64,000 nucleotides of DNA from positions 470,953 through 534,952 of the forward strand of contig VXAY01004719.1 of the NCBI GenBank assembly GCA_013399855.1, read 5' to 3'. The position numbers were made by a program, and so were the translations under genes. This DNA is from Oxyruncus cristatus (taxonomy: Eukaryota; Chordata; Aves; Passeriformes; Cotingidae). Every line of letters begins with the position of its first letter. Position 1 is the stretch's first letter. The notes under the pieces were generated by a model that searched no databases, was not told the origin of the DNA, and saw only the letters and a program-made list of their open reading frames with translations. Shown here one piece after another: positions 1 to 12,524 of this stretch.

Positions 1-24
1 AGCAAAAACACTGGGACCAAAGAG

Positions 25-49
25 AACTACTGCCTGTTAAGCAGTAGTT
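25..49. repeat. 9-base inverted repeat with 7-base loop
   Basis: AACTACTGC and GCAGTAGTT around CTGTTAA. Confidence 0.95.
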
Positions 50-265
50 ATATAAGTGATATAGAAGGAGACAGTGAAGGCCTAAAGCAAAAAGCAGCAG
101 GGGAAATGAAAGAACAGTTCTACCTAAATGCAAGCCTAAATATTTCCTACCAAACCACACAAACCACCTCTCTGATATAAAAAAGTTCTCAAGACCATGG
201 GAACTCAGCAAGAGGTGTGAACCAGCACCAGTGGTTGCAAACCACTCACTTGACTGGACCAGTAG

Positions 266-283
266 GGTCAATTAAAATTGACC
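266..283. repeat. 8-base inverted repeat
   Basis: GGTCAATT and AATTGACC around AA. Confidence 0.95.
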
Positions 284-426
284 AGCGCTGTGTTTATGCC
301 TTGTCCTCACTCAGTCCAACCATGTTGCTCATACCAGTTGACTGGCAGCAGTAAATGTGAAGGTAAAATTGCAAAGAGGGCCTTTGGATACCGGCTACTG
401 GGGAAAAAAACACACTATCCATGATC

Positions 427-454
427 CAATTCCCCATTCCAGAATGGGGAATTG
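427..454. repeat. Perfect 13-base inverted repeat with 2-base loop
   Basis: CAATTCCCCATTC (427-439) and its exact complement GAATGGGGAATTG (442-454) flank CA. This is the longest perfect inverted repeat I found in the window. Confidence 0.97.
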
Positions 455-3400
455 TACCCAAGAAAATGTTAGTAGCCGGATATGCTTTGATAACGCTTTC
501 AAATATGAATTCATGCAACAACCAGCACCTCTCTACCCAGAAATTGTTTCACCCCCAAGGGGTATTTTTGCTTTCCAAGTATGTGTCCCGGGCCACTGAA
601 GCAAGTGTTATTTGCAATAACAACACCATCAGAGTGAGGCTTTTACTGGCAAAGAGTAACGTCCTCCTTGGATGTCCCAACAGCCCCCAGACATCAGCAA
701 GGATGACAATACGCAGTATTTTATGAAGAGCAAGTAATGTGGACTCTGAGGTTAAATCACTTAGTTTCAATCAGTTTCCATGAAGTGAAGCTGTATGTCT
801 TAGAGGTAGACAGATTTTGGCCCATATGGAAATGTTGCCCTGTACAAGGCGAAGGGAAGTGCTGGACTGGGAAGGAATACTCAGTATAGTTCCTATTTCA
901 AGAATGGTGGGCTGTGTGACTACAGATAAAATGCGTATCTTAGAGCAGCCATTGATTCTTTTCTATTTCATATATGATGCTAGAGCAGCTGATAGTGTCT
1001 TGCAGATACTGAGGTGATGAAAAATAACTTAATTTCACAATTGCATTTAGTCTGCTATGCTGCAACTACATAGAACAGCTCTTGAAAAACAGTGGCAAAG
1101 AATCAAGATCAAAGTTTACCATTTAACTGCAATTTATGCCCTCATTCCTTGCATAAAAATCAAGGCATTCAGCAATTCATATTAAGCTTCCCAACAACAG
1201 TAAATTTGACATAACCACCAAGAAATATAGCATTTTCTGGTTTATTTGAGAGAAAAACAAGTCAACCTGTTTCATCATAAATCACTAACATATCTAAAAT
1301 TACTATAATAAATTTATACAAAGGAACTTTCTAAGCAATATTTTAGAGGTATTTTACTCCCAGTTACAGAATACAACACTTTGTTTAGAGAAGTCTTTTC
1401 TTCTTCCAGCACATAACAATGCCTCCATTCTGCAGACATCGGTTCCCAGCTTGTGAGCTGAATCACTGGAACCCAACATGGGTTGGGCTGGGGTGCAGCC
1501 CATATGCTTGGGTAGGGGGGAGGGGCTGAGAAAAAAAAAGGTGAGAACTGTGCTTCTAGGTTGTTTTGCTACTACACCTCCAGCAAAAAGCACTTCCCAG
1601 CAGTGCACCACAAGCTTGCAGAATCTGGGAGGTAAGAAGAATTCTCACAATGCACTCTTGCTGCTTTCCAGTGAAGTTTGGATCTTGCAATCACAATATG
1701 AGGATGTGAATTTTCCACCACTCCAAAATCTCATGTGCTAGATACAAGTGACCAGAGACAACAGGAGCTGCATGGGAGCCAGAGGCAGGACCAGTGCTCA
1801 GACGAAGCCTGCTAGATAGGTAGCACTCTTCACTGCAGCCTCCCTCCAAACTCCATTATGTAACTAGTTCCTTGTCCCTGTCCCTTTTCAAATCATGCCA
1901 CTGTGTGACAGCACGTCAGTCTTGCCAAAGACAACACTTGTAAGAACCAAAGTAATAGAGTAATTGACTTCTGTTTAGGACAAAAGTTCCTCTTCTTTTT
2001 ATTAAAGTAAAAAATGCTTGACATTCCTATGAAAGACCTCATTGTCCTATACTGTGCAAGAAGACAGATACTGGCCAGAATCTCTTGCATTATAAGTCTT
2101 ATATCATATTTAATGCATCCAGACCTGCATGTTCGGCGACTGAGTGCATACGGTGAAGTAAGAGGCATAATATCAAAGAGCATGATGGAAATAATAGATT
2201 CCCCTTGGGAAGAAAGAGTGTGCAGTGTTCCTAGTAAGACTGACTGCAGAAGATGACTCAAAAATTGTTCATATGGATAAGTCCAGGTTCTTGCAGTGCT
2301 GGGCAGACAACACTCCTCCCTTTACCTCCTCTTTCTCCAAATATATGCTGTCAGACTGAGTAATGCACACCCAGCAGAGTACATTTCCTTCTCACTGGCA
2401 GGTGGAGTTATAGTCTGCTCTTGGGCATGGAAAAAGAAAGGTGAACCTATTGACTGCAGACTTTTATATTCTGCATGTAGTGGAGGCCAGGAAGGTGCCC
2501 AGGGATGGGTGGTGGGCTGGCCCGGTTTGGCTTCTGGGAGATGCCAGGAGATCCTCCCATGCTGCAGAATGTGAGGGAAGGGTGCTCATCTTTATGCCAA
2601 ATCTGTCTGTAAGGATCTTTATCTACTCAATGTGCACTATTTTAAGGACAACTACCTGAATGCCCTTTTCTCTCCCAGTTTTTTTGTTTGAGCCATCTCC
2701 CTTACTTTGTGCCTTCAAGTATTTCTTATAATTAATGTCTCATGCTTTATTTTTAACAATAGGAGCTCAACATTGAAATGGCAGAGCTAAGTGAAATGAT
2801 GTGGAGAGAAGGGGAAGGAAAAGCAATTCTCCACCCAGTCCCCATCTGTGATCCATATATCTCTGTTAATATGTAAAACACAGAGCAGCCTGTACAGCTT
2901 ACATTACATGTAGCAGTTAGAGAAGGGAAGTTTTTTTCCATGTGTTGCCTCTGACTGAAAACACTGCTACTACTAAATCATCCAGTAATGCAAATTACTT
3001 GTTCTCAGTGGTTCTAATAAATAAAAGAGAAAAAGCAGAAGTTATTCCTGAAAAAGGCCTTTCAGGGATCTTGCTACCTCTCCCTGAACTCATTTGGGCA
3101 TATAGATGGCAAGGGCACATCCTTTATCTGTTTCATGGGAGCCTAGAAAGCTGTTTAGAAAGGATGCAAACAGCTAGCAAACAAAGTGAAACAAATGTTC
3201 TTAATACTCTGAAGGAAAAGTAAAAAGGAAAGTGCTGGTCAGGGAAACCATTCAACGCCTTCCATGACAGGAAGGGATAGAAATTATTTTTACAGAAAAA
3301 ATGAAAATAGAAATTAAAGGTTGAGACCAGTGCTTTCCTGTTTTGTTGGGGTTTGTTGGGGTTTTTTTCCCACAAAAACCATTTTGAGTTCTCCACATTT

Positions 3401-4199
3401 TCAAAGAAACAATTTATTTTTCCAAGATATTAAGCTGCAAAATTCTTAGGAGGATTGCTACTCTAAAGCTTCTATAATACAGAAGCTTCTGCAACGCTAC
3501 TGTAATATCTTGTGCTCTGATGAGATACCATTCTCTGTAATTACAGTCCACAAAAATGAGGCATGTTTCATGAACTGTTTCAGAAGTTTTATTCTGAAGT
3601 CATAAATCATCTTTATTTTTGTGCATACAACACAGCTCAAGCTCTCTCAAACCACCAGCAAGCTCCTCACACCTTTGATCTACGGCCACTTACTTGTCCT
3701 TCAGGCCAGCCAGTCCCTTTGCAGCAGCATCTCTGACAGGTCACGTGCCTCCCCGTCTCTCTCAGAAAGCACTGCCCACCAGTCCTGGAGCATGGGGAGC
3801 TTTTGGTCCAGTCCCTGACTGAGTTTGACTTGTTCAGGGCAAACTTCTAGATGTCTGTAGGACCTCCTCAGACTGCCTTTGTGTGCATAATTATGCTAAA
3901 TGTGCCTGATTTGGGGCACTGCAGTTTGTTAAAACTGGGATTCAGGATACCTACGTTCACAGAAAACTTACAAAATGCCTTTCCCGAGCTGTGTTGAAGC
4001 CACATATGCTAGGCACTTATTCACAGCAAGACTGCATCTTTCATTCACAGACACCATCTCCAAATTGCCTGACTTTTGTCAGGCCATGGAAATTTAACCA
4101 GAGAAGTGAAGAATGCTGACTTTCAGACAAGCATATATTTAAAGGCTGATTACCAGGTGCGCCTCATATTTGCAACATATCTGCAATAAAAACTCTGAA

Positions 4200-4880
4200 A
4201 ATTGGCTAGTGCTCATGTTTTCAACAGAACACCACCCAGTATTAAGTCAAAAGCTTTAATAAATCTAAATATATTACACTACTTTTATCAGCTAACTCTA
4301 TAAATTCCTGAAGCATGAAATCAGTCTTGCTTTACAATAACTCATTTTCATTAATCTATATTGATGGCAATAATTATATTTGTATATGTCAGTTCCTTTG
4401 AAGACTCATGTCATTTTTCTGTCATTTTGTCTACAACTGATGCCAAGCTAACAAGCCTATAATTAGTGGCTTGTTACACCCTCTGAATTCTGGCACAGAC
4501 TCAGCATTTTCCCAGTCTTCTAGAATTTGTTTCTGATTCCAAGGTGTTTTCTGAACATCTTTAATTGCTGATGCATTGAAAGTTGTATATGACTCTGCTA
4601 GGATGCAATCATAAATCTTGCTCTTTTCTGAACAAAAAATATTTTTTTTCTGTCTATTCTGCATTACCAATAACAGTTTTGTCTGCTGTTTCTAGTGATG
4701 GGCCCAAACCATCAATATTATTCCTAGTAATTGAAGGTTTTTATATTATTCTTGTCCTTCATTTGCAGATTTTCTTTTATGAAATACTTATTTTACTTAT
4801 TTTCAGCACTTGATGATTTCTTACTTATATGGATTGTTCCATTTTTTCACCATAGAAATTACGTCTTTTCAACAGCTGTT
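4200..4880 (-). mobile_element. Ancient CR1/L3-type LINE relic
   Basis: Read on the minus strand the DNA shows, in the right order, decayed pieces of a CR1-superfamily ORF2. A linker-like segment (around 4,690-4,705, matching the family's GPLL-type motif) comes first. Next are EDWENAESVPEFRG (about 4,470-4,525) and then, after a frameshift, NYRLVSLASVVDKM (about 4,420-4,465). The last matches the reverse-transcriptase NYRPVSLT motif of these LINEs. Many substitutions and frameshifts mean it is much older than the CR1 copies elsewhere in the window. The 79-codon minus frame at 4,431-4,670 is part of this relic. Ends are rough. Confidence 0.65.
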
Positions 4881-7800
4881 TTCTTTTTGCCACTGAATCA
4901 CAACTGATGTTTAGTCCCTCCTTGACCAATGGGAAAATGTGACGCTTTTCCATCTGAAAACTTCTCTGAAATAAATGTCCATATTTATTTTCATTTTTCT
5001 ACCTCTGTTTTACTTCCCATATACTTTTCTCTTAATTTACCCCTGCTTCAGGAATTCCGTTTTCAGGATAACCAATAAACATACGCTGCTGGTGGTCGGT
5101 GTGCAGTGCTTGCCCATGTTGAATGTAATCAGATCATGACCATTGGCCCTGAGGCAACTGAAGCTTTTCAGTGTAACCATTAATTCTTTTTTATGAAAAG
5201 AGACTGTAACATAAATCCTGAGCCAACAATTAAATTAAAGTCATACAGATTCTATGAACTCCAGGAGTTCCTACCTTTTGAATATCTGGTTTTTACAACA
5301 AACCCCTGTATTTTTCTAAACTAATGCAATGGGGAGAAGGCAGGAATGCAGAGAAATTGTTTCCTTACGCTTCCTTTTTTAAAAACCCTGAGAATACTGA
5401 TTCCCTGCCCCCTGATTTTGCCTTCAGTGGAATGGTCAGCTCCAAGGCTGGAGCTAACTGGCTCACCAAGTGTCAGAGGTCTGTAGGACGTTGCAGTGTT
5501 TGGAAGGTGATTGTCTTCTCAGTTGCCCTGTCCTAGAGAGGACAGGCAAGAGCCAAATCTGTCTGTGGACTAATCAAAGCCTATGGCTCTTCTCCTGGGT
5601 TTCATTTATAAGCAGCCACATCTTTTCCTCCTCATCCCTTCTCAAATTTGACCTCTTCTGCTCCCAGCCCTCCTAGCCTTATCTCTTCCCATTTCTGGCT
5701 TCTGATTGCCAGTCCCAGTCTCCTACATTCTCTCACCTAGCCCAAACCTCTCTTCATTATCCCATTCTCTCCTTCCTTTATCCTTGTCCAAAACTGCTCA
5801 TATGAGTCCAGGCTTTAGCCCTGATTTTTGTCCTGTATTTAAACCAAACTTCTCCATCCTCACTACCACCAGCCAGACAAAGAGCGACATTAAAAGGCCA
5901 GGAAAAACAGAACCAAAGGCCATGATAGCCCGGAGTTGCAATTACACAGTCCAGAAGGAATGGTGTGCAGCTCAGACAGACTTTTCAAGGTATTTAGCAC
6001 ACAGCTGCAGCAGAGATTATGAAGCATGTGCTAACTGCATTTTTTTTTTCCTGAAAGGTCTATGACTTGGCCATATTTGGGCTAATTTTTGTGGAGATAC
6101 AAAGTATACAAAATTCATCTACAGCTAGTTTCACGTCCCTCCTATAAGCATGAGGACCAACTGGAGTTGAAGGCAGAAATTAGCATCATAAGACAATAGA
6201 TATTTTCTAGCCATGTTCTTGGAAGGGACTGAACTGTTTTATTTATGCACTTAAATTTCAACTAAATGAGCAGATGCCCAGCAGGGAAACTTTTATTCTC
6301 AGTTATTGCCATTTGGCAAAGTTATAAGCATAGAGAACGGGAGCTCACCATGGAAAGCATTGGACAAACAACAATAGACAGTGCCACCATTAGCACAAAT
6401 ATTTTTTATTTTTAGATTTCCTATAAAATCTTTATTAAGTATGCAGAGAATTCTCTATTGCAATTGCATGGACATTTGACTGAAAGCTCTGGGGAATCGA
6501 TGAGAGCTAAGTAGCACCAATAAAGTTCAAACCAACTGCTGAGATAAATACAAGCTGAAGAGATTTTGGAGGCAGCTTTATAATAATAAATAGTATGTTA
6601 TGAAATCGTACTTACTGGTTAAAAAATACTGGAAAAGAAAAAATGATAAAATGCACTGGAAAGCTAAGGGAAATAAAGCCTCAGTACCTTTTAGTTGAGT
6701 TTATATATCCCTCCCCACTATAGTAACCAAAAATCTATTTTTAACACATATAAGAAAATGAATAATAATGAGACTACTACAAGGCAATGAGCAAAAAGAT
6801 AAACAGAGAATAAGAGAAATTTGTAGACATTATAAACTTGGGACAAAGCATTGTACCCTAAAATTTATATTAATGTAATTACACAGGTGGACGGGCGCAG
6901 TAAGAAGGGATGGCAAGTTCATTTTCTGTGTTCCAGTAATCACTAAATAATGAGAGCATTACGATGCAGCAGATGCACACTGATACAGTTTTCTTACATG
7001 CTCAAGTTCATCAAAGCTGGGATCCTTCAGCCATCTGAGAACTGCACCAGTCATGGCCAAGTGCAGCTGTCACCCCGTGTTGTGCAGACTTAACAGGTTA
7101 CTCTTGCCCTGGTTTTACTCACTAAATATTTACCTACCTGAGGAATTCAGCTAGCTTTTGACATTTGCCTCACACCATAATATTTGAGTTCTTAATAGCA
7201 ACGCAGTGAGGTTGGAAAGTCTCATTTTATAGACAGGAATCTGGAAGAGCAAGACCAAGATACTGTAGTAGGAGGCCTTAAGCAGGAATTAGGCAATAAT
7301 TTCCTTATTTTGTTCACCCTGTCCTAAAATTACTTGTCCAAAGACACAGAATAAGTGGCAGAACCCAACTCTAGGATGTGTTACCCTGATGTTGTAGTAA
7401 CCATCTTCCCTTAAAGCATATACAGTTGGTGGCTTACTGATACTGCATTTCCACACAGAATGACAGTGTTTGAGAGTGTTCAGCTTCAGGAACGTTTGGC
7501 AAAAAATCTCTTCTGACAGTGTTGATTTGTCAAAATCAAAATCTTTTCCTTGGGAAAGAAAAAAAAGGAGCATGGCAAGAAACTTTGCTGTTCAGACTGC
7601 TTCAGAACAGCAGCACTGAAGTGGTTGGATAACTCAGCTTGGAATAACAGTTGGAACTCTGTCAGAGGCAAGAAATCGAGCCTTATCTCCCACATCCGAG
7701 GTGAGAAGATGCCTTTGGTTGATGAGCATCTTATAGTGATGGAACTATGCTAGAAAGTGAATTCTCTCCTTCATGGAAGGAGAAAGCTCTTCCTTGCCTG

Positions 7801-8927
7801 ACTACTGTGGCCAGTCAGTAGGGTCTGCAAATCCCAATCAAGGATCAAAGCCTTGGGCTGGCTGCTGCCGTAGCGGGGTCATTGCAGGCACCTATGCTAT
7901 TCTTAGCACTTCAGCACTTCTATTCAAGGTCAATTCAGTGCATCTGCATTGCACTTATGGCTTTGAATGCAGCATAGGCATATGCTCCAAAAGTGGGTCA
8001 TAGCAAGATGATGAAAGCTAAATCATACAGCAGTTGTGCTAAGGATCTAATCCATTGCACTAAGACTCTCAGTGCACTTTGACTCTTAATATTTTAAGAA
8101 TCTTTAAGTACAAATAGAAGGTATTTAAGTTTAACAGTAAAGACTGTGCAATACTAGTTCAAAGAGATTTGTGCAGTACCTAGTCCCAGTGTAATTATTT
8201 TTAGGTAAAACTTTTGGAAATCATTCAATTCACAGCTATTAGAAAAGGTCAAGTGTCTAGTCTGAAAAAATAAAAATAATTGGGGGCAAGTCTGTGGTGA
8301 TACTCATTTTTGCCCAACATATCTGTACAGACCAGACCCCTTGCAGAGCCGCTGCTTACCAGGATTGTAAGGCAGCCCCCGGTGTCAGGTGTTGTCATCC
8401 ACTGCTTAGCTAGCCCAGTGACACAAAGTTGAGAGAGTTCACAACATCCCTCCCTGCAATAGCAACTCCTTTCTCATTACATTTCCACCGTCAGAACTCC
8501 CAAGGCAAGTGACATCCCACCTGTCCCAGCAGTATGGACATCTGTGACCTGAACACCTTCTGCAAAAGAAAGAGGCCAGAGAGCAAGGCTTTTAACACAA
8601 CAGAACTGCAGGCACAGTTTATAACATACAGGGGGGTAGACATCTAGAGGCACCAGTTTAGCTCTGAGTCATTACCACCAAAACACATGGAAACAATGTT
8701 TAACATTTCCATTTCCATAACATTTAATTCCACTGTCTGGGGCTTTTATCAGTAATGTAGATTATGAATACAGATAGATTCAGAACAATAGAAATGTGAG
8801 CCTGGGTACTGATAATCGCTTTTTAGTTTTTAATAGACACAGCAACATAGCTTTTAATTCCTCAAAGAAAATGACTCAGAACCCATTGTTTCCAATGCAG
8901 CAGCTTAAAAGATGTAATAGAAATAGA
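4881..8927. other. Gene-free stretch
   Basis: About 4 kb without recognised gene or repeat family. It includes a pyrimidine-rich patch at 5,590-5,790 (119-codon frame at 5,706-6,065, no similarity recognised) and otherwise AT-rich sequence. Confidence 0.4.
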
Positions 8928-9072
8928 TCATAGAATCGTAGAATCAGACGGGTTGGAAAGGACCTCTGAGATCATCAAGTCCAACTCTGGATCCAACACC
9001 ACCACGGTTACTAGACTATGGCACTAAGTGCCACATCCAGCCTCATCTTGAAAACCTCCAGGGATGGAGAAT
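8928..9072 (-). mobile_element. CR1 LINE 3' end fragment
   Basis: On the plus strand it opens ATCATAGAATCGTAGAATCA (complement of two octamer units), then GGTTGGAAAGGACCTCTGAG, and ends at CTTGAAAACCTCCAGGGATG. This is a minus-strand, 5'-truncated CR1 3' UTR of about 145 bases, close to consensus. Confidence 0.93.
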
Positions 9073-11580
9073 CCAGATGTTCCAATGTTCAGCATCTTGC
9101 AAAAACTGGATTATGTGCATGCATCATTATAGCTGAATACATTAGAATTTGAAAATTATGGCAGAAATTCGTCACTTTAAAAGCAGTCAACTTCTATCAT
9201 CCTTTGGATGCTTGGATGTATATATGTTTAATTAGCACTGTTATTGCAAAATGATGATATGTGACTGATTAGGATCTTCTTTACACATTACTACTGATAA
9301 AAATTTCCTTAAAGTACTAGGTGTCAAGTGCTTTGAGAAAAGCATGGAATTTTTGTTTGCCTCCAGTCGAAAGGTAGGTTAGCACAAGCAAGAAATAGTC
9401 AGAACAAATAACATCTATGCTGCTGTTGCCCAGAATCAACAATACTGCTTCCAACTCTGGGACCTAGAACATCATTTCCATATTCCTGTCTATAAGAAAG
9501 ACAATGTGGTTCAAAACCCCTCACTAATAAAGAATGTCATTCCTTTATTTATTGTACAGCAGCCTCTAGGATGGGGAAAGGCCATAGAAGTTTTATTTTT
9601 ATTATTGCTCAGCACGTTTTTCAAGGTCTGAGACAGCCATAGACTTGCTTTTTGTGATGATCTCCATATTGCACAAATATACTATCTTGAAACTTAAGCT
9701 AAAGGCATTCCAGAAGAAATAGTCACGGATCATCAAAATCTTAAGTGTAGCAAATATTCAAGGCACATAAAATACCTTCCTGCTAGGATCAGATGCAATC
9801 AGTAAACAGCTTTAAGGAAGGGAACTAAAGTAAATCTGAAGAGAACTAAAGGACTTAGTCATGAAGTAGAAAATTTGGTGAGATTCCACTGCAATACAAT
9901 GCATCTATGGAAAATTTGCCACACACCACGTGGGTCAAGTACTGCCAGAAAGGAGCAGAGCAGACAAGTTCTTCTGTCTCGCAACACCTTGCACTTACAT
10001 ACAGATCTCTAAACCTTTATCTTTCTTACACCAATACCTATGCCAACCTTGCATGTCTCCAATATGTAGCAACAGATTGGTGTTTTATTACCTTTTGAGT
10101 GCTGTAAGGAAAGCAGAATACTCTGCCCTCTGCAGAGCTGAGCCTGGGCATTAATTCTTATCTTTCAGGGATTAAGATGCTCAGGACTGAGAAGCAAATA
10201 AGATATTCTTGGAAGGAAGGGTCCTGTCCACCTTCAGCTTTACAGCAACTATTGTAGGGCTGTAGCAATACTAGAGGTGACTGGAGTTTAAATTATGTTT
10301 TCCCAAATCGTTCCCCCAGGTATTCCTCATCTACAGCTTCTCAAGGCTCGTTTGATAGTTTATGAGGAGGAAGAGCAGCAAAGTTCAATCTCCAGGTAGA
10401 TGTACAGCAAGGCTGCAGCCACACGAAGTGACCTCCTCCTATGTTTAATTCAAGGCACAGCGAGCATCACAGGGGAATTCTGGTAACTTTCCAGCCTTAA
10501 AAGGCTGTAATGTTTGCTTTTAGTTGCAGTGCTGAAAAGAGCCATTACCATGACAGAGTGACTTGAAGAGCAGCTCCTTCCACTGTCAGTGACAGCTTAT
10601 TCAGTCCTATTTATTCTTCCTTCCTCCCAGAGTTATCTGTGCAGCCATGCAGTGAGCCACACAAGGAAATGGATTGAAGTTGTTAGTAATTATTTTTTTT
10701 CTTTTTCATTTTAGAGGTGAGGAAGTCAGTTTGGGTGTTTCCACTGGAGGAGAAGATAGAAAAAATAGTTCAGGGAAGAACAAAGAGCTAGCAGACTGGG
10801 TGAGAAGGCTGCTGCCAGCTTAACACCTCCATATGCGTCAATGACACATGGGACACCAACATTACTGGCTGGAATACCATGTAGGCCCCCTAGCAGATTC
10901 CTTTTATCAGAAGGGTTTCAGATTTTTTTTAATCTGGATTTCATAGTGCATTAAAATCTCCAAATGAGTACTTAAAACCTGTCTTAGCTTAGCATTTTAT
11001 CTATACAGGACACGAAGAAATAGAGGAACAGTCTGTTTTGATTAACAACTAATTTAATATTTCGTGGACCAAAGGCATTGATCTGTAGCAAACATTGCTG
11101 CATTTATAATTCATAAGCACAGGGAGTGCCAAGTCCCACTATGAGGACAGAGGTGAGATTAATTAAGTGCCTTTGTTGTAAATTTCCATATGGCACCATG
11201 TTTTGTTTAGGTTGTTTTCTGGTAAGTTGATTCTTTACTCTGAATTTTCTTGGTTTGCTGTGTACACTTGTGCCATAAGGAAATTACTTCTGTGTTTCAT
11301 TTTAACCCTTTGTAACCTATTTGTGTTCCCAACCATCATCTCAAATGTATCCTTTGTTTTCTGTTTGGCTTCAATCTTCCAAGCAATTTCCAGTTTTTAT
11401 TTTCAAACAGAAATGACCCAGCTTAGAATAGCTTCAGCTGGCTGAATTTTGGCTAAGGACTGCCTCTGATCGAATGCTGCTCTGTAAACATTTCCTAGCA
11501 GATGGGAGGAAGCATCACCTCCTCTGCAACAAGGATGCTCAGACAGACCATGAAAGGCTTTCTGAGCCTGGTTCACCCTT
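9073..11580. other. Gene-free stretch
   Basis: About 2.5 kb of AT-rich sequence. No gene, exon chain or repeat family recognised; open frames are under 81 codons. Confidence 0.4.
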
Positions 11581-11620
11581 TGGTTTTGGTTTGGTTTTTT
11601 TGTTTGTTTGGGTTTTTTTT

Positions 11621-11765
11621 GTTTGGTTTGGTTTGGTTTGGTTTGGTTTGGTTTGGTTTGGTTTGGTTTGGTTTGGTTTGGTTTGGTTTGGTTTGGTTTG
11701 GTTTGGTTTGGTTTGGTTTGGTTTGGTTTGGTTTGGTTTGGTTTGGTTTGGTTTGGTTTGGTTTG
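11621..11765. repeat. GTTTG pentanucleotide array, 29 perfect copies
   Basis: 145 bases of uninterrupted GTTTG, flanked on both sides by degenerate G/T-rich sequence (11,581-11,620 and 11,766-11,822). Because five is not a multiple of three, all three plus-strand frames read the same Phe-Gly-Leu-Val-Trp cycle, and three overlapping open frames are produced; none is a gene. The regular GG pairs could form two-layer G-quadruplexes. Purity over 145 bases implies recent expansion and probable length variation. Confidence 0.98.
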
Positions 11766-11829
11766 GTTTTTTTGTTTTTGTTTTTGTCTGTTGTTGGTTT
11801 TTTGTTGTTGTTTTGTTTATTTTTTAAAT

Positions 11830-12332
11830 CCAGTAATTAACAAAAGAGAAGGAATTGCTTTGTTTTATTGAAACATTTCTGCAGTCTCGGAGGATTACAA
11901 TTACACAGGAAGCTACTGCCAGCCAGCAACTTTACTTTTTCCCCAGGGCCTCACGCCTGCAGCAGGGGCAACCCTGCAACAGCTCCTGCAGCACACAGTG
12001 GGGCTGGAGGGGATAAGCAATGGTGCATGGAGGCAGGGCTATACTTCAGCCTCAGGGATTTCTCACCAGAAGATTTGTTGCCAGGCTCCAGCATGCTTTC
12101 AGCTCCAAGCACCAAGATCACTTCCAGCAGCAAGTGGTCCCTTGTAGGCAATGCATTAGCTGGGAAATCAAAGGGGTTCCTTGTAATTTGTTGGCACTGC
12201 CCAAAGGAGGATAATTCTTGCACTGTATGTTTTGCATACATAAATATGAATTTACATATTATAATATTTTATATGTATAATTTATATATTGCATGGTAAT
12301 AAAAACTGAGAACTGAGAAACATGAGCTGTAA
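11830..12332. other. Gene-free stretch after the pentanucleotide array
   Basis: Contains a 143-codon plus-strand frame (11,868-12,299) and a 96-codon minus-strand frame over the same DNA. Neither has splice context or recognisable similarity. It ends in an AT-rich patch (12,240-12,300). Confidence 0.4.
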
Positions 12333-12380
12333 CTTGATCAAAACAGTTGGTCTTTTTCAACCCAAACAATTCTATGATTC
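12333..12380 (+). mobile_element. Possible CR1 LINE 3' tip
   Basis: TTGATCAAAACAGTTGGTCT, then TTTCAACCCAAACAATTCTA and TGATTC resembles the last ~45 bases of CR1 with one octamer unit, followed by an A-run. Short and diverged, so uncertain. Confidence 0.5.
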
Positions 12381-12502
12381 AAAAAAAAAACAAACCCAAA
12401 ACCAACTTGATTTTTTTTCTCAAGCTGCATTTTGAACCTGATTGATTATTTATTTTCTTTTTATTAAGTCTTTTTTGAACTAGAACTGAAAACAGGACTG
12501 AA

Positions 12503-12524
12503 AACCAATATCTAGATATTGGTT
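12503..12524. repeat. Perfect 22-base palindrome
   Basis: AACCAATATCT followed at once by its complement AGATATTGGTT, with no loop. Confidence 0.97.

Larger units (their letters stand above)
1..4199. other. Gene-free stretch
   Basis: No gene, exon chain or known transposon recognised. It has three inverted repeats in the first 460 bases (listed separately) and T/G-rich low complexity at 3,340-3,370. The 122-codon minus frame at 1,893-2,261 shows no family features. Confidence 0.4.

Noticed and set aside
1893..2261. 122-codon minus-strand frame
   Set aside because: Composition looks random; no family features.
11474..11871. Three frames encoding repeated Phe-Gly-Leu-Val-Trp
   Set aside because: Artefact of the GTTTG array; any frame of a stop-free pentamer gives this.
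11868..12299. 143-codon frame after the pentanucleotide array
   Set aside because: No recognisable similarity, no promoter or splice signals, and an opposing 96-codon frame over the same DNA.
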